From Nitratireductor aquimarinus (GTDB taxonomy: Bacteria > Pseudomonadota > Alphaproteobacteria > Rhizobiales > Rhizobiaceae): DNA of 64,000 bases. The notes beneath the pieces were generated by a model. That model saw only the letters and a list, made by a program, of their open reading frames with translations. It did no database searches and was not told the DNA's origin. Position numbers and translations under genes: made by a program. This document shows, piece by piece, positions 18,120-26,863 of this stretch. Location: NCBI RefSeq assembly GCF_017255295.1, contig NZ_JAFKDE010000002.1, positions 496,001 through 560,000 on the forward strand, in the 5' to 3' direction. Each line of letters opens with the position of its first letter. The first letter of the stretch is position 1.

Positions 18120-19460
18120 ATGAAGCAGCGCAGCATCAAGTGCACAGTCTCCACCGACCATCTGTCGGGGCGCACAATCGCGGCCCTCATGCTTCTCCTC
18201 GCTTCCCTTCTGCTTCTCGTGCCGGGCACTCCTTCCCGCGCTTCCGAGGAGTTTCGGCTCCTGCCGCAGACGCGGGTGAAGATTGCGGTGGTCGAGTGGG
18301 TGGAGGCGCAGGGCGAATATCGCGAATGGACGGCGCTCAATGGCGAATATGCGATTTCGCCTTCGGGCCGCATTGCGCTGCCGCTGGTCGGTCCGATGGA
18401 GGCCGAAGGCCGGACACCGCAGGCGCTGGCCGGAGAGATTGCGGCGGCGCTTCAGGAAAAGACCGGTCTTCTCGCGCCGCCCGACACCACGGTGGAGGTG
18501 GTGCGGTATCCATCCGTGTTCGTCACCGGCAGCGTGGAGCGGCCGGGCGAGTTCGAGTTCAAACCGGGGCTCAGCGTGCTGCAGGCGCTCGCCATGGCGG
18601 GCGGGCGGGTGCGCAGATCCGACCAGTCCGGCGGCTATTCGGAGCTTGAACAGATCCGTTACGCCGGCGAGATCGGCCGCATCGATCTTCAGCTTCTCCA
18701 GCTTTCAACACGCCGTGCGCGCCTTGAGGCGGAGCTGGTCGAGAACGCCGAGGTCGATTTCGAGACGGCGTTGCAGGGCCGTCCGCTGGCGGGTCATGCA
18801 GCCCAGTTCGTGCGGGACGAGCAGGCCATCTTCGAGGCCCGGCGCAACGCCTATCAGCGTCAACACAATTCGCTTTCGGAGCTTGGAACGCTCTTCCGCG
18901 AGGAGATCAAAATCCTCGACGAGAAGATGGTCGCGCAGGACCGGCAGATCCAGATCGCCCAGGACGAACTCGGCAATGTGGCCCAGCTCGTCAAGAAGGG
19001 CACGGTCACGAAATCGCGCGAAACCGGGCTTGAACGCATCGTGGCGGATCTGCAGGCAAGCCGCCTTGATCTGGCGGTCGCCTCGATGCGCGCGCAGCAG
19101 CGGCTGAGCGAGACCGAGCGCGACGCGCTCAGCCTTGAAGGCGTGCGGCGCACCGAAATCGGCGCGGAACTGCAGAAGGTCAATCTGGAAATCGACGATC
19201 TGGAACTGCGTCGCGGGGTAACGGAGCAGCTTCTTCAGGCAACGGGCGCTTCGCTCCTGCGGCGCGGTGAGCGCGCGGTGGAACAGCAGCCGCTGCGCTT
19301 CAGCGTGCTGCGTGGCGGTGATCAGGCAATGCGGGTCGAGGCAAGCGAGACGACGCGTCTGGAGCCGGGCGACGTTCTTGACGTGCAGCTCGATCTGCTG
19401 CGCGCCGCAACGCCGCGCGCTTCGCTGGAAAACGGAATCATGCAGGCGCAGTCGCGCTAG
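18120..19460 (+). CDS. Polysaccharide export protein (ExoF-like, Wza/OPX family)
   Basis: A 446-residue exported protein: signal peptide at 1-41 (hydrophobic LMLLLASLLLLVPG, cleavage near SRAS), then the polysaccharide export domain (about 50-130, with YAISPSGRIALPLVGPMEAEG), an SLBB-like segment (VFVTGSVERPGEFEF), a long helical coiled-coil (about 190-370) and a C-terminal beta segment. This layout matches rhizobial ExoF more than enteric Wza: there is no lipobox and there is a long helical insertion. It would act with the ExoP-like protein downstream in EPS polymerisation and export through the periplasm. Confidence 0.85.
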   Translation: MKQRSIKCTVSTDHLSGRTIAALMLLLASLLLLVPGTPSRASEEFRLLPQTRVKIAVVEWVEAQGEYREWTALNGEYAISPSGRIALPLVGPMEAEGRTPQALAGEIAAALQEKTGLLAPPDTTVEVVRYPSVFVTGSVERPGEFEFKPGLSVLQALAMAGGRVRRSDQSGGYSELEQIRYAGEIGRIDLQLLQLSTRRARLEAELVENAEVDFETALQGRPLAGHAAQFVRDEQAIFEARRNAYQRQHNSLSELGTLFREEIKILDEKMVAQDRQIQIAQDELGNVAQLVKKGTVTKSRETGLERIVADLQASRLDLAVASMRAQQRLSETERDALSLEGVRRTEIGAELQKVNLEIDDLELRRGVTEQLLQATGASLLRRGERAVEQQPLRFSVLRGGDQAMRVEASETTRLEPGDVLDVQLDLLRAATPRASLENGIMQAQSR

Positions 19461-19506
19461 ATCGCCGTGCCTTCAGGCGGCGCTACAAGACGGGGCGGGA
19501 CAGGAC

Positions 19507-21771
19507 ATGGTGGTGCAGGAAATCAGAAAGCTGACCGGGACGGACATGGCGTCCAGGGAAAGCCGGCAGCAACAGGACTACATTTCATTCCGCGACATAT
19601 GGGCGTTTCTGCGCCGGCATTTCTTCATCCTCGCGCTGGCCTCGGCGGCGGGGCTTGCGCTTGGTGCGCTCTACATCGCCAAGACCCAGCCCACCTACAC
19701 CTCCATCGCGCGCATCGTGATCGACCGCGAACAGGCCCGCATCGCGTCGCAGGATGCTTCCACCGGCACCATCATCATCGAGACGGCGGAAATCGCCAGC
19801 GAGGTGGAGATCGTCAAGTCGGAGGCCATCGCCCGCTCGGTGATCAAGCAGCTCAACCTGACCGAAGATCCGGAGATACAGACCAGCTCTTCATGGCGGT
19901 CTGCGGTGCGCGGTGCGATCTCCTCCCTGTTATCGGTGTTCGATCAGGGGGATGAAGGCGCTGCGGCCGCGGGCGAACCCGATGAAGAAGACATCATGCG
20001 CCGCACCATGGCGGGTTTCCTCGGGCGCGTTTCGGTTCGGCGTGTGGGTCAGTCCTATGTGCTTGAGATCGGCTACACCTCCACCGATCCGGTCAAGGCG
20101 GCGCGGGCGGCCAACGCCATTGCCAACACCTATATGCAGTCGAGCCTCGACGCGAAATCGCAGATCATCGCGCGGGGCGCGCAATGGATCGAGGACCGGC
20201 TGGTCGAGGTCGGCCAGCAGGCGCATGAGGCCGCACTCAGCGCCGAGGAATACAGAAACCGCAACGACATCGCACAGGTGGGCGCGTCCGGTCTCGATCA
20301 GCAGCAGCTCACCGAGATCAGCAGCCAGTTGCTGTCCGCACAGGCGGCAAAAGCGGGTGAGGCCGCGCGGCTTGCCACGATCAACCGCATGCTCGCCGGT
20401 GAACTGCCGGACAGCTATGTCGGCGAGGCGTTGAACAACACCGAGATCAACCGGCTGCGCAGCGAATTAGGCGCCGCCCGCACCCGGCTTGAGGCGCAGC
20501 AGACACGCTATGGCGCAGAAAGTGAGCCGACGCTTGCGGCGAAGGCCGAGATCGCGCGTCTTGAAGGTCTCATCACCACCGAGCTGGTGCGCATTCAGGG
20601 GGTCTACAAGTCCAATCTCGACACGGCTGAGGCGCGCGAACAGCTTCTTCAGAAGCAGCTCGATGCGATCAAGGGCAATGTGTCGGAAAAGAACCTCGCA
20701 CGGGTCGAGCTGACGGAGCTTGAAAGCCGCGCGACCACCTATCGCCGCATGTATGAAAGCGTTCTCCAGCAGCTCATCAGCACATTGCAGAAACAGTCCT
20801 TCCCGATTGGTGATGCGCGCATGGTGACGGCGGCCACGCCGCCGCTCGCGAAGAACTGGCCGAAGACGACCCTCATCATGCCGATGGCGCTGATGCTTGG
20901 CTTTGCCGGCGGGCTGGGGCTTGCGGGGCTGCGCGACGTGCTCGACCGTCGCATCAGCTCCGGCGAGCGGCTGGGGCGCGAACTGGGCCTGCCCACGCTC
21001 GGCTATGTGCCCTTCACGCGGTTCCAGGCCCCCGGCAGCAAGGGCGCGCTGCGCTTCGTTCTGGATGCGCCCTATTCGGGTTTCTCCGAGGCGCTGCGCG
21101 GCGTGAAAAGCTCCATTGACGCGGCCTTTCCTGCAGGTGGGCCGATCGTCGTCGGCCTCACATCGGTCGGTGGCGGCGAGGGCAAGAGCACCATCGCGGC
21201 CAATCTCGGCCAGCTCTACGCCAATGAAGGGCTGCGGGTGGTGCTGGTCGACGCCAATTTCAAAAAGCCCTATCTCAGCATTCAGGCCGCCAGTGCAGGC
21301 CCGAAAGCAGGGCTTGCGATCTTTAGCGACGATCTGGAATTGGACACGCCTGCCGACGGCAAGCGCAAGGGCGACAAGCAGGTCCGTCACGATGAAGCGC
21401 CGATCCTTCCCGTCCTGACCGTCGATCAGATCCGAAAGGCCGCGCATCCGGGGCACCGCTTCGGCCATCTGCCGGCGCTGAAGAAGAAGCTGGAAGAGCT
21501 CAGGCACGACTATGACGTGATCATCGTCGACCTCTCGACCTTCGCAACGTCTGCCGATGCGCGCGCGGCGAGCGCCTATGTCGACGGCATTCTTCTCGTG
21601 CTCGGCAATCGCCGCAACATGACGGTGGAGTGGCTTGCGAATGCGCTTTCCACCTTCGGCAAGTCGCGCGTCGGCATTCTGGGCGTGGTCTTCAACAAGC
21701 GCAAATCGGGGCAGTGGTGGCGACCTTCCAGCAGAAACACGGTTGGAGCGGGAGAGCGTCATGGCGTTTGA
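19507..21771 (+). CDS. ExoP-like chain-length determinant / BY-kinase family protein
   Basis: A 754-residue inner-membrane protein. The Wzz domain has a first TM helix (about 40-60) and a periplasmic helical hairpin to about 450. A second TM follows (about 460-480), then a cytosolic BY-kinase-like domain with Walker A GGGEGKST (about 555-562), Walker A' VVLVDAN (about 578-584) and Walker B VIIVDLS (about 671-677). Unlike Wzc, the C-terminus has no tyrosine cluster. The ATG at 19507 was chosen as the first that does not overlap the exoF-like gene; 19546 is an alternative. It should control EPS chain length with the ExoF-like protein. Confidence 0.85.
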   Translation: MVVQEIRKLTGTDMASRESRQQQDYISFRDIWAFLRRHFFILALASAAGLALGALYIAKTQPTYTSIARIVIDREQARIASQDASTGTIIIETAEIASEVEIVKSEAIARSVIKQLNLTEDPEIQTSSSWRSAVRGAISSLLSVFDQGDEGAAAAGEPDEEDIMRRTMAGFLGRVSVRRVGQSYVLEIGYTSTDPVKAARAANAIANTYMQSSLDAKSQIIARGAQWIEDRLVEVGQQAHEAALSAEEYRNRNDIAQVGASGLDQQQLTEISSQLLSAQAAKAGEAARLATINRMLAGELPDSYVGEALNNTEINRLRSELGAARTRLEAQQTRYGAESEPTLAAKAEIARLEGLITTELVRIQGVYKSNLDTAEAREQLLQKQLDAIKGNVSEKNLARVELTELESRATTYRRMYESVLQQLISTLQKQSFPIGDARMVTAATPPLAKNWPKTTLIMPMALMLGFAGGLGLAGLRDVLDRRISSGERLGRELGLPTLGYVPFTRFQAPGSKGALRFVLDAPYSGFSEALRGVKSSIDAAFPAGGPIVVGLTSVGGGEGKSTIAANLGQLYANEGLRVVLVDANFKKPYLSIQAASAGPKAGLAIFSDDLELDTPADGKRKGDKQVRHDEAPILPVLTVDQIRKAAHPGHRFGHLPALKKKLEELRHDYDVIIVDLSTFATSADARAASAYVDGILLVLGNRRNMTVEWLANALSTFGKSRVGILGVVFNKRKSGQWWRPSSRNTVGAGERHGV

Positions 21772-22684
21772 ACGGTTTCATCGACACATGCACTATCGGG
21801 TGGCCGTGGGCATTGCGACCACTGGCCGACGGCCGATCCTTCATTCTGTCCTGCCGCATCTTCTGCACCAGTCGCAGCCGGTCGACGAGATCGTCATTTG
21901 CGCGGCTGCCGATGATGACGTCGATCCCGCCGCACTTGGCGCGCTTGGCGCACTTTCCGGGCGAACCCGCGTGGTGTTCTCGGAGCGCGGGCTCTGCCGG
22001 CAGCGAAACCGCATTCTTGAATGCGTCGGTAAGGCCGACATTCTGCTCTTTCTGGATGACGATTTCCTCGTCGCCCCCTCCTATGTGGAAGAGACTGTGC
22101 GCATCTTCCGGGAATATCCGGATGTGGTCATGAGCACGGGAACGGTGGATGCCGACGGCATTCTGGGGCCGGGAATCCCGCTGGAAGACGGGCTGCGGAT
22201 CATCCGCACCCGGTCGGACGCGCCGCCGCGCGGCGGCGAGCAGCCGGTCTATAACGGCTATGGCTGCAACATGGCCGTTCGCATGTCGACGGTGCGTGGC
22301 TACGGGCTGCGGTTTGATGAAAACCTGCCGCTTTATGGCTGGCTGGAGGATGTGGATTTCAGCCGGCAGCTTGCGCGCCATGGGCGCATCGTGCGCTCAC
22401 AAAGGCTGCGCGGGGTGCATCTGGGCACCAAGACGGGGCGCACATCGGGCATCCGGCTTGGCTATTCGCAGATCGCCAACCCTGTCTATCTGATGCGCAA
22501 GAAGACCATGAGCCCGCGCCATGCCGCGCCGCAGATCATGCGCAATCTTGTCGCCAACACGGTGAAGATCTTCCGGCCAGAACCCTGGGTGGACCGGCGT
22601 GGCCGGCTCTCGGGCAATATGCGCGCGCTGGCGGATCTCGTGCGTGGCCGGCTTGCGCCGCAAAACGTCACCGTTCTGGAATAG
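21761..22684 (+). CDS. Glycosyltransferase family 2
   Basis: A 307-residue GT-A fold inverting glycosyltransferase. It has the N-terminal nucleotide-binding VAVGIATTGRRP, the metal-binding FLDDDF (DxD) near residue 95, and the catalytic-base region WLEDVDFSRQL (ED motif) near 200. There is no membrane helix. The ATG at 21761 overlaps the end of the ExoP-like gene by 11 bases and has GGGAGAG just upstream. It is likely to add a sugar to the lipid-linked EPS repeat. Confidence 0.88.
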   Translation: MAFERFHRHMHYRVAVGIATTGRRPILHSVLPHLLHQSQPVDEIVICAAADDDVDPAALGALGALSGRTRVVFSERGLCRQRNRILECVGKADILLFLDDDFLVAPSYVEETVRIFREYPDVVMSTGTVDADGILGPGIPLEDGLRIIRTRSDAPPRGGEQPVYNGYGCNMAVRMSTVRGYGLRFDENLPLYGWLEDVDFSRQLARHGRIVRSQRLRGVHLGTKTGRTSGIRLGYSQIANPVYLMRKKTMSPRHAAPQIMRNLVANTVKIFRPEPWVDRRGRLSGNMRALADLVRGRLAPQNVTVLE

Positions 22685-22693
22685 GAGCCAGCC

Positions 22694-24004
22694 ATGCGTC
22701 CGGGACGTGTCGTCATCATCAATGACAGGTCAGCCGAGATCGGCGGCGCATCCAACCTTTCGTGCCTGTCCGCGCGCCTGTTGCGCGAGGCCGGCGTGCC
22801 GGTCACCTTCTTTGCCGGCGACAGTCCTGCGCAGGCAGGCCAGCCAGACGCGGTGCATCTGGGCGACAGGCCGCTCGTGGAGCGCGGGCGGATCGCGGCC
22901 TTTGCCGGCGGGCTCTACAACCGCAACGCCCATGCCGCACTCAGAGGCTGGATCGAGGCACACGACCGACCCTCGACCATCTATCACGTGCATGGGTGGT
23001 CGAAGATCCTGTCACCCTCCATTTTCCGCGCGCTGATGCCGGTGCGCGGGCGTGTCGTGCTGCATGCGCATGACTATTTTCTGGCCTGCCCGAATGGCGG
23101 CTTCATCAACTACCCGATGGCGTCGGTATGCAAGCTTGCGCCCATGTCGCTGCGCTGCCTGACCACGCAATGCGACAAGCGCGGCTTTCATCAAAAGGCC
23201 TGGCGCTCGGCACGGCATATGATGATGCAACGCTTCTTCGCGCTTCACAGCCAGCCGGCCAATATCGTTCTCGTGCATGAGGCGATGCGGGATTACTTTG
23301 CCCGTTCGGGCATCGACGACAGCCTCATGGTGACCATCCGCAACCCGGTCGAGCCCTTCCTGCGGTCGGGCGCGCGGCCGCAGGCGATGCGTGATTTCTT
23401 CTTTGTCGGGCGGCTGGAACCGGAAAAGGGCTTTGAAGACGCGGCACAGGCTGCCCGTCTGGCCGGCGTCCCGTTTCACGTCATCGGCGAAGGGGCAGGG
23501 CGCACCGTTCTTGAAAACCGCTATCCGGAAGTCACGCTGCACGGCTGGTGCAACCGCGCCCGCATCGCGGAGCTGATGCGCACTGCGCGCTGCGTGGTCA
23601 TTTCCTCGCGTGTGCCCGAGCCGTTCGGGCTGGCGGCGCTCGAAGCGGTGGGCAGCGGCATTCCGGTCGTGCTGCCCGGCCACGCGCTTCTGGGTCGGGA
23701 GCTGACGCAGGCGGGCGCGGCCTTCACCTTCCCGACCGGCGGCATCGAGGCGCTGGCCGCCACACTGCGCCGGCTTGCCGATGATGACGGGCTGGTCGCG
23801 GCGATGAGCGACGATGCGCTTGCCGTCGCGCCGCTCATCGCCAACACGGCGCAGACATGGCTTTCAGCGCTGCTTGCGCTTTATGGCAGCGTGCTGGAGC
23901 GCGCCAGTGCAGAGCACGGACGCCGCATTCTGCGGGCCACGCGTGCAAAGGCCGCCGCAACCGAAACAGGGCGTTCCCTCCATCGCACAAGTCTGGAGCG
24001 CTAA
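22694..24004 (+). CDS. Glycosyltransferase family 4
   Basis: A 436-residue GT-B glycosyltransferase. The N-terminal half contains VVIINDRSAEIGGASNLSC and a His/Cys-rich HAHDYFLACPNGGF stretch. The C-terminal donor domain has FFVGRLEPEKGFEDAAQAA, HVIGEGAGR and PEPFGLAALEAVGSGIPVVLP with the conserved Glu pair. AGGAG lies 9 bases upstream. It lies 9 bases after the GT2 gene in the same EPS transcript. The sugar donor cannot be read from the sequence. Confidence 0.88.
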   Translation: MRPGRVVIINDRSAEIGGASNLSCLSARLLREAGVPVTFFAGDSPAQAGQPDAVHLGDRPLVERGRIAAFAGGLYNRNAHAALRGWIEAHDRPSTIYHVHGWSKILSPSIFRALMPVRGRVVLHAHDYFLACPNGGFINYPMASVCKLAPMSLRCLTTQCDKRGFHQKAWRSARHMMMQRFFALHSQPANIVLVHEAMRDYFARSGIDDSLMVTIRNPVEPFLRSGARPQAMRDFFFVGRLEPEKGFEDAAQAARLAGVPFHVIGEGAGRTVLENRYPEVTLHGWCNRARIAELMRTARCVVISSRVPEPFGLAALEAVGSGIPVVLPGHALLGRELTQAGAAFTFPTGGIEALAATLRRLADDDGLVAAMSDDALAVAPLIANTAQTWLSALLALYGSVLERASAEHGRRILRATRAKAAATETGRSLHRTSLER

Positions 24005-24203
24005 TGCTTTTGGCCAGCCGCCCAGCAACTCAAATGATGCCGATTAGACCGGCGGCTTTGCGGGGGTAGGGATGGTCCGATTGTTCGGTGGATTGCACCT
24101 AAATAGCGCCGTCCACTACCCCGATGGAGTTATATCACGCGGTTTGCGCGGCTTTATAATGATCGACGGCGAGGCACACAGAACAACACCCAGGGGCGGG
24201 TTC

Positions 24204-24881
24204 ATGCTGTACGCATACGATAGTTCCGTAAAACAGGAATTGGAGCTGCGGAAAGTAAGACATTTCCGCTCCTATTTTGTTTTCAAGAGAACATTCGACA
24301 TCGTCTTCAGTATTCTTGTTCTCTTTTTTCTTTTGCCGGCTTTCGCCGCGATCTCCCTGTGCATCCTTATCAGCGACGGAAGGCCGGTCTTCTATCGGCA
24401 GAAGCGCATCGGTCGCGACGGGCGCGTTTTCGACTGTCTCAAGTTCCGCACGATGCGGCGCGACGCCGACCGGCTGCTCAAGGAGCTTCTGGACAAGAAT
24501 CCGGTGCTTCTTCAGGAATGGCGCGCCTGCCAGAAACTGCGCGACGACCCGCGCATCCATCCCATTGGCCGTTTCCTTCGGGTTTCGAGCCTCGATGAGC
24601 TGCCGCAGTTCGTCAACGTGCTGAAAGGCGAGATGAGCGTCGTCGGGCCGCGCCCGATCGTGGAAGACGAGATGGTGCGCTATGGCGAACGCATCAATGA
24701 TTATCTGCTGATGAAGCCGGGCATCACCGGGCTGTGGCAGGTTTCAGGGCGCAACGACACGTCTTACGACCAGCGCGTCGGGCTCGATGTCCACTATTTC
24801 CAGAACCGCACGACCTGGCTCGATCTCAAGATCGTCTGGCGCACGGTCGGCGTGTTCCTGTTCGATCACAATGGTTGTTAG
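24204..24881 (+). CDS. ExoY-like undecaprenyl-phosphate sugar phosphotransferase
   Basis: Transfers a sugar-1-phosphate (galactose-1-P in S. meliloti ExoY) to undecaprenyl phosphate, priming EPS repeat assembly. At 225 residues it is the length of ExoY. There is one hydrophobic helix (about 30-55), then the PglC/WcaJ-like catalytic core with FDCLKFRTMRRDAD, LRVSSLDELPQ, VGPRPIVEDEM and GLWQVSGRNDTSY. The start at 24204 was chosen from length and GGGGCGGG upstream. Starts at 24072 or 24161 would add N-terminal residues; a TATAAT at 24155-24160 would then lie in the leader. Confidence 0.88.
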   Translation: MLYAYDSSVKQELELRKVRHFRSYFVFKRTFDIVFSILVLFFLLPAFAAISLCILISDGRPVFYRQKRIGRDGRVFDCLKFRTMRRDADRLLKELLDKNPVLLQEWRACQKLRDDPRIHPIGRFLRVSSLDELPQFVNVLKGEMSVVGPRPIVEDEMVRYGERINDYLLMKPGITGLWQVSGRNDTSYDQRVGLDVHYFQNRTTWLDLKIVWRTVGVFLFDHNGC

Positions 24882-24893
24882 GGCGTTTCCTGC

Positions 24894-24937
24894 GCAATTC
24901 CGGACGGAAAACGGGTTCCCGCTTTTCCTGGAATTGC
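24894..24937. repeat. Short rhizobial-type intergenic palindrome
   Basis: Outer arms GCAATTCC (24894-24901) and GGAATTGC (24930-24937) enclose inner arms GGAAAACGGG and CCCGCTTTTCC. The element sits just past the exoY-like gene. I recognise this type of dispersed imperfect palindrome from intergenic regions of rhizobial genomes; it may also act as the exoY terminator. Confidence 0.6.
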
Positions 24938-24968
24938 TCTGGCGCAGAGCAGAGCGCACACGGGAATT

Positions 24969-25091
24969 CTAGAGGAGGTAGAGAAAGACAACGGCCAGCC
25001 AGACGACAAGACAGAAGGCAATAACAATCCAACGCGTGGCGATCTTTGCGCTGATCGCCTTGAAGGGCCGGGCCAGGAAACCCTGGTTCAT
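24969..25091 (-). CDS. Possible 40-residue membrane peptide
   Basis: An open frame starting MNQGFLARPFKAISAKIATRW followed by one hydrophobic helix (WIVIAFCLVVWLAVVFLYLL) to the stop. Purine-rich AAAGAAGA lies upstream of the ATG at 25091. The amphipathic, basic N-terminus and single TM are typical of real small membrane proteins, but there is no other support. The surrounding 25092-25346 holds nothing else convincing. Confidence 0.35.
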   Translation of the reverse strand: MNQGFLARPFKAISAKIATRWIVIAFCLVVWLAVVFLYLL

Positions 25092-25346
25092 CTGGTCTTC
25101 TTTACTCGCGTCTCGCACTGTCTGCTCGTTGTTCGCCGAAAAGCACCAAAGCTGTAACCGCTCACGAGGAACCGCAACCATCTGCAGCCCCTGTCTCAAC
25201 GCCGGGCCGCACCGAGATCGGGCATCGAAATCCATGCAACCGCACTTCCGATTTATGCACCGCCAGAGACGGCGAATCATCGGTCATTTCAAGGAAAGCG
25301 TAGCTGATGCGCCCGCGCAGGTGAATAGCGGCGGGGGGAACGGCTG

Positions 25347-26840
25347 GTGAAACCGGATCACAAACCTCGGCAGGATGACACACAGCCCGCCGGCTTTCTC
25401 GGTCTGCCGCTCTCCACATTGCTGGGCGGCGGGGTCTGGGTCATGGTGGCCCGGCTGTTCGCGCAGGTGGCGCAGCTTGCCGTTTTCGTGGCTGCCGCCC
25501 ATGTGCTGGAACCGGCCGAATTCGGCCTCTTCGCCTTCGTCTCGGCCATCGCGTTTCTGCTGGTCGTGGTCAGCGAAGGCGGGTGGGCCGAGTTCATCAT
25601 GCGCTCCGAACATGGCGAGCAAAGGCTTCCCGAGCTTGCGGCAATCGCACTCCTGAGCGGCAGCGGCTTCACGCTGCTTGGCCTCTGGAGCGTTCTGATC
25701 GTCGGAGGGCTCTGGTTCCCGGTGTGGCAATCCTGGCTGTTCGCGCTCTTCACACTGTGGTTCGTGCCCGCCGCGCTCAACACGGTCTATGATGGCACGC
25801 TCGTTCATCGCCATATGCTCAACCGTCAGGCGATCATCCGCATGATCAGCGAGGCGGGCGGTCTGGTGGTGGCGCTGTTCGGCCTCTGGGCGGGCTGGAA
25901 CATCGTCGCGCTGGTAATCGGTCGTCTTGTCACGAACCTCCTCAATGTCCTTGGCGGCATCTGGGTGCTGGGCTGGATCGCCCCACGCTTGCCGGACCGC
26001 AGCGTTCTGGCCGAAGTGATCCACTTCGCGCGCTACATTGTGAGCGTGCGGCTCATCGTTTTCGGCCGCGCCTATTCGGGAACGCTGCTTGTGGGCAGCC
26101 TGCTTGGCCTTGCCGATGCTGGCTATTACCGGGCGGCCGAGCGCATCGTCGCTGCCTTTTCCGAACTCGTCGGCGAGCCGGCGCGTCTTCTCGCCTGGGT
26201 GATCTTCCGCCGTGCCGGCAATCAGGATGCAGGGACGGGTGACGATGCGATCACGCGGGCGGGCAACGTCTTCCTGCCGGTGCTTTTCGCCGTGGCTGCC
26301 CCTGTCTATGTCGGCCTTCTTCTGGTGGCGACCAATCTGGTGGATATCGCGCTTGGCAGCGGCTGGGCGCCGGTGGCGCTGGTGGTGAAGATCCTCGCCG
26401 TTCGGCAATTGCTCATGTTCCAGGGTTATGTGACCGAACCGCTGCTTTCGGTGCGTGGCGAGGTGAGCCGGCTCTGGCCGCTCTCGCTGATGATCAGTGT
26501 CACCTCCATCGGCATGATGGTTGCGCTTGCGCCTTTCGGGCTTGTCTATGCGGCGCTCGGTCAATGCGTGGCGGCTGTCTTCGCCGGCGGGCTCTCGATC
26601 TGGTATCAGGCGCGCTATGGCCGGCTCGACTGGTCCCGCATCGCGGCCAATAGCGGTCTGATCGGGCTCGCTGCTGCGGTCATGTTCGTGGGTGTCTCGT
26701 CGCTTGCGCACTGGCCCGCCGAAGCGCATCTGCCCAGCTATTCGCAGATGGCCGTTCAGGTGCTCGTCGGCGCACTGATCTATCTGAGCGTTCTCTATGC
26801 AAGCTGGAAATGGACCGGCTGGCTGAAGTCCGAAGGCTAG
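25347..26840 (+). CDS. Wzx-type polysaccharide flippase
   Basis: A 497-residue integral membrane protein with about 12-14 helices, of the MATE/polysaccharide transporter superfamily. It contains the early LLGGGVWVMVARLFAQVAQLAVFVAAAHVL-type helices and the conserved LEPAEFGLFAFV that follows helix 2 in Wzx/RfbX proteins. It should flip the undecaprenyl-PP-linked EPS repeat across the inner membrane. The start is GTG at 25347 with GGGGGGAA upstream. It is the last plus-strand EPS gene before the NRPS/PKS island and converges with the GMC oxidoreductase gene. Confidence 0.87.
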   Translation: MKPDHKPRQDDTQPAGFLGLPLSTLLGGGVWVMVARLFAQVAQLAVFVAAAHVLEPAEFGLFAFVSAIAFLLVVVSEGGWAEFIMRSEHGEQRLPELAAIALLSGSGFTLLGLWSVLIVGGLWFPVWQSWLFALFTLWFVPAALNTVYDGTLVHRHMLNRQAIIRMISEAGGLVVALFGLWAGWNIVALVIGRLVTNLLNVLGGIWVLGWIAPRLPDRSVLAEVIHFARYIVSVRLIVFGRAYSGTLLVGSLLGLADAGYYRAAERIVAAFSELVGEPARLLAWVIFRRAGNQDAGTGDDAITRAGNVFLPVLFAVAAPVYVGLLLVATNLVDIALGSGWAPVALVVKILAVRQLLMFQGYVTEPLLSVRGEVSRLWPLSLMISVTSIGMMVALAPFGLVYAALGQCVAAVFAGGLSIWYQARYGRLDWSRIAANSGLIGLAAAVMFVGVSSLAHWPAEAHLPSYSQMAVQVLVGALIYLSVLYASWKWTGWLKSEG

Positions 26841-26842
26841 AG

Positions 26843-26863
26843 GAAACCCCGGCAGGGGTTTTC
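26843..26863. terminator. Bidirectional terminator between flippase and GMC oxidoreductase genes
   Basis: AAACCCC pairs with GGGGTTT around a GGCA loop in the 21-base gap between two convergent genes. The left side is A-rich and the right side T-rich, so it can work on both strands. Confidence 0.7.

Noticed and set aside
19267-19506. Eighty-residue N-terminal extension of the ExoP-like protein
   Set aside because: It lies inside the exoF-like coding region in another frame and is Cys/Arg/Ser-rich; the protein proper starts at 19507.
25284-26729. 481-codon minus-strand frame opposite the flippase gene
   Set aside because: Strongly charged and His/Gln-rich; the plus strand gives a proper 12-14 helix membrane protein.
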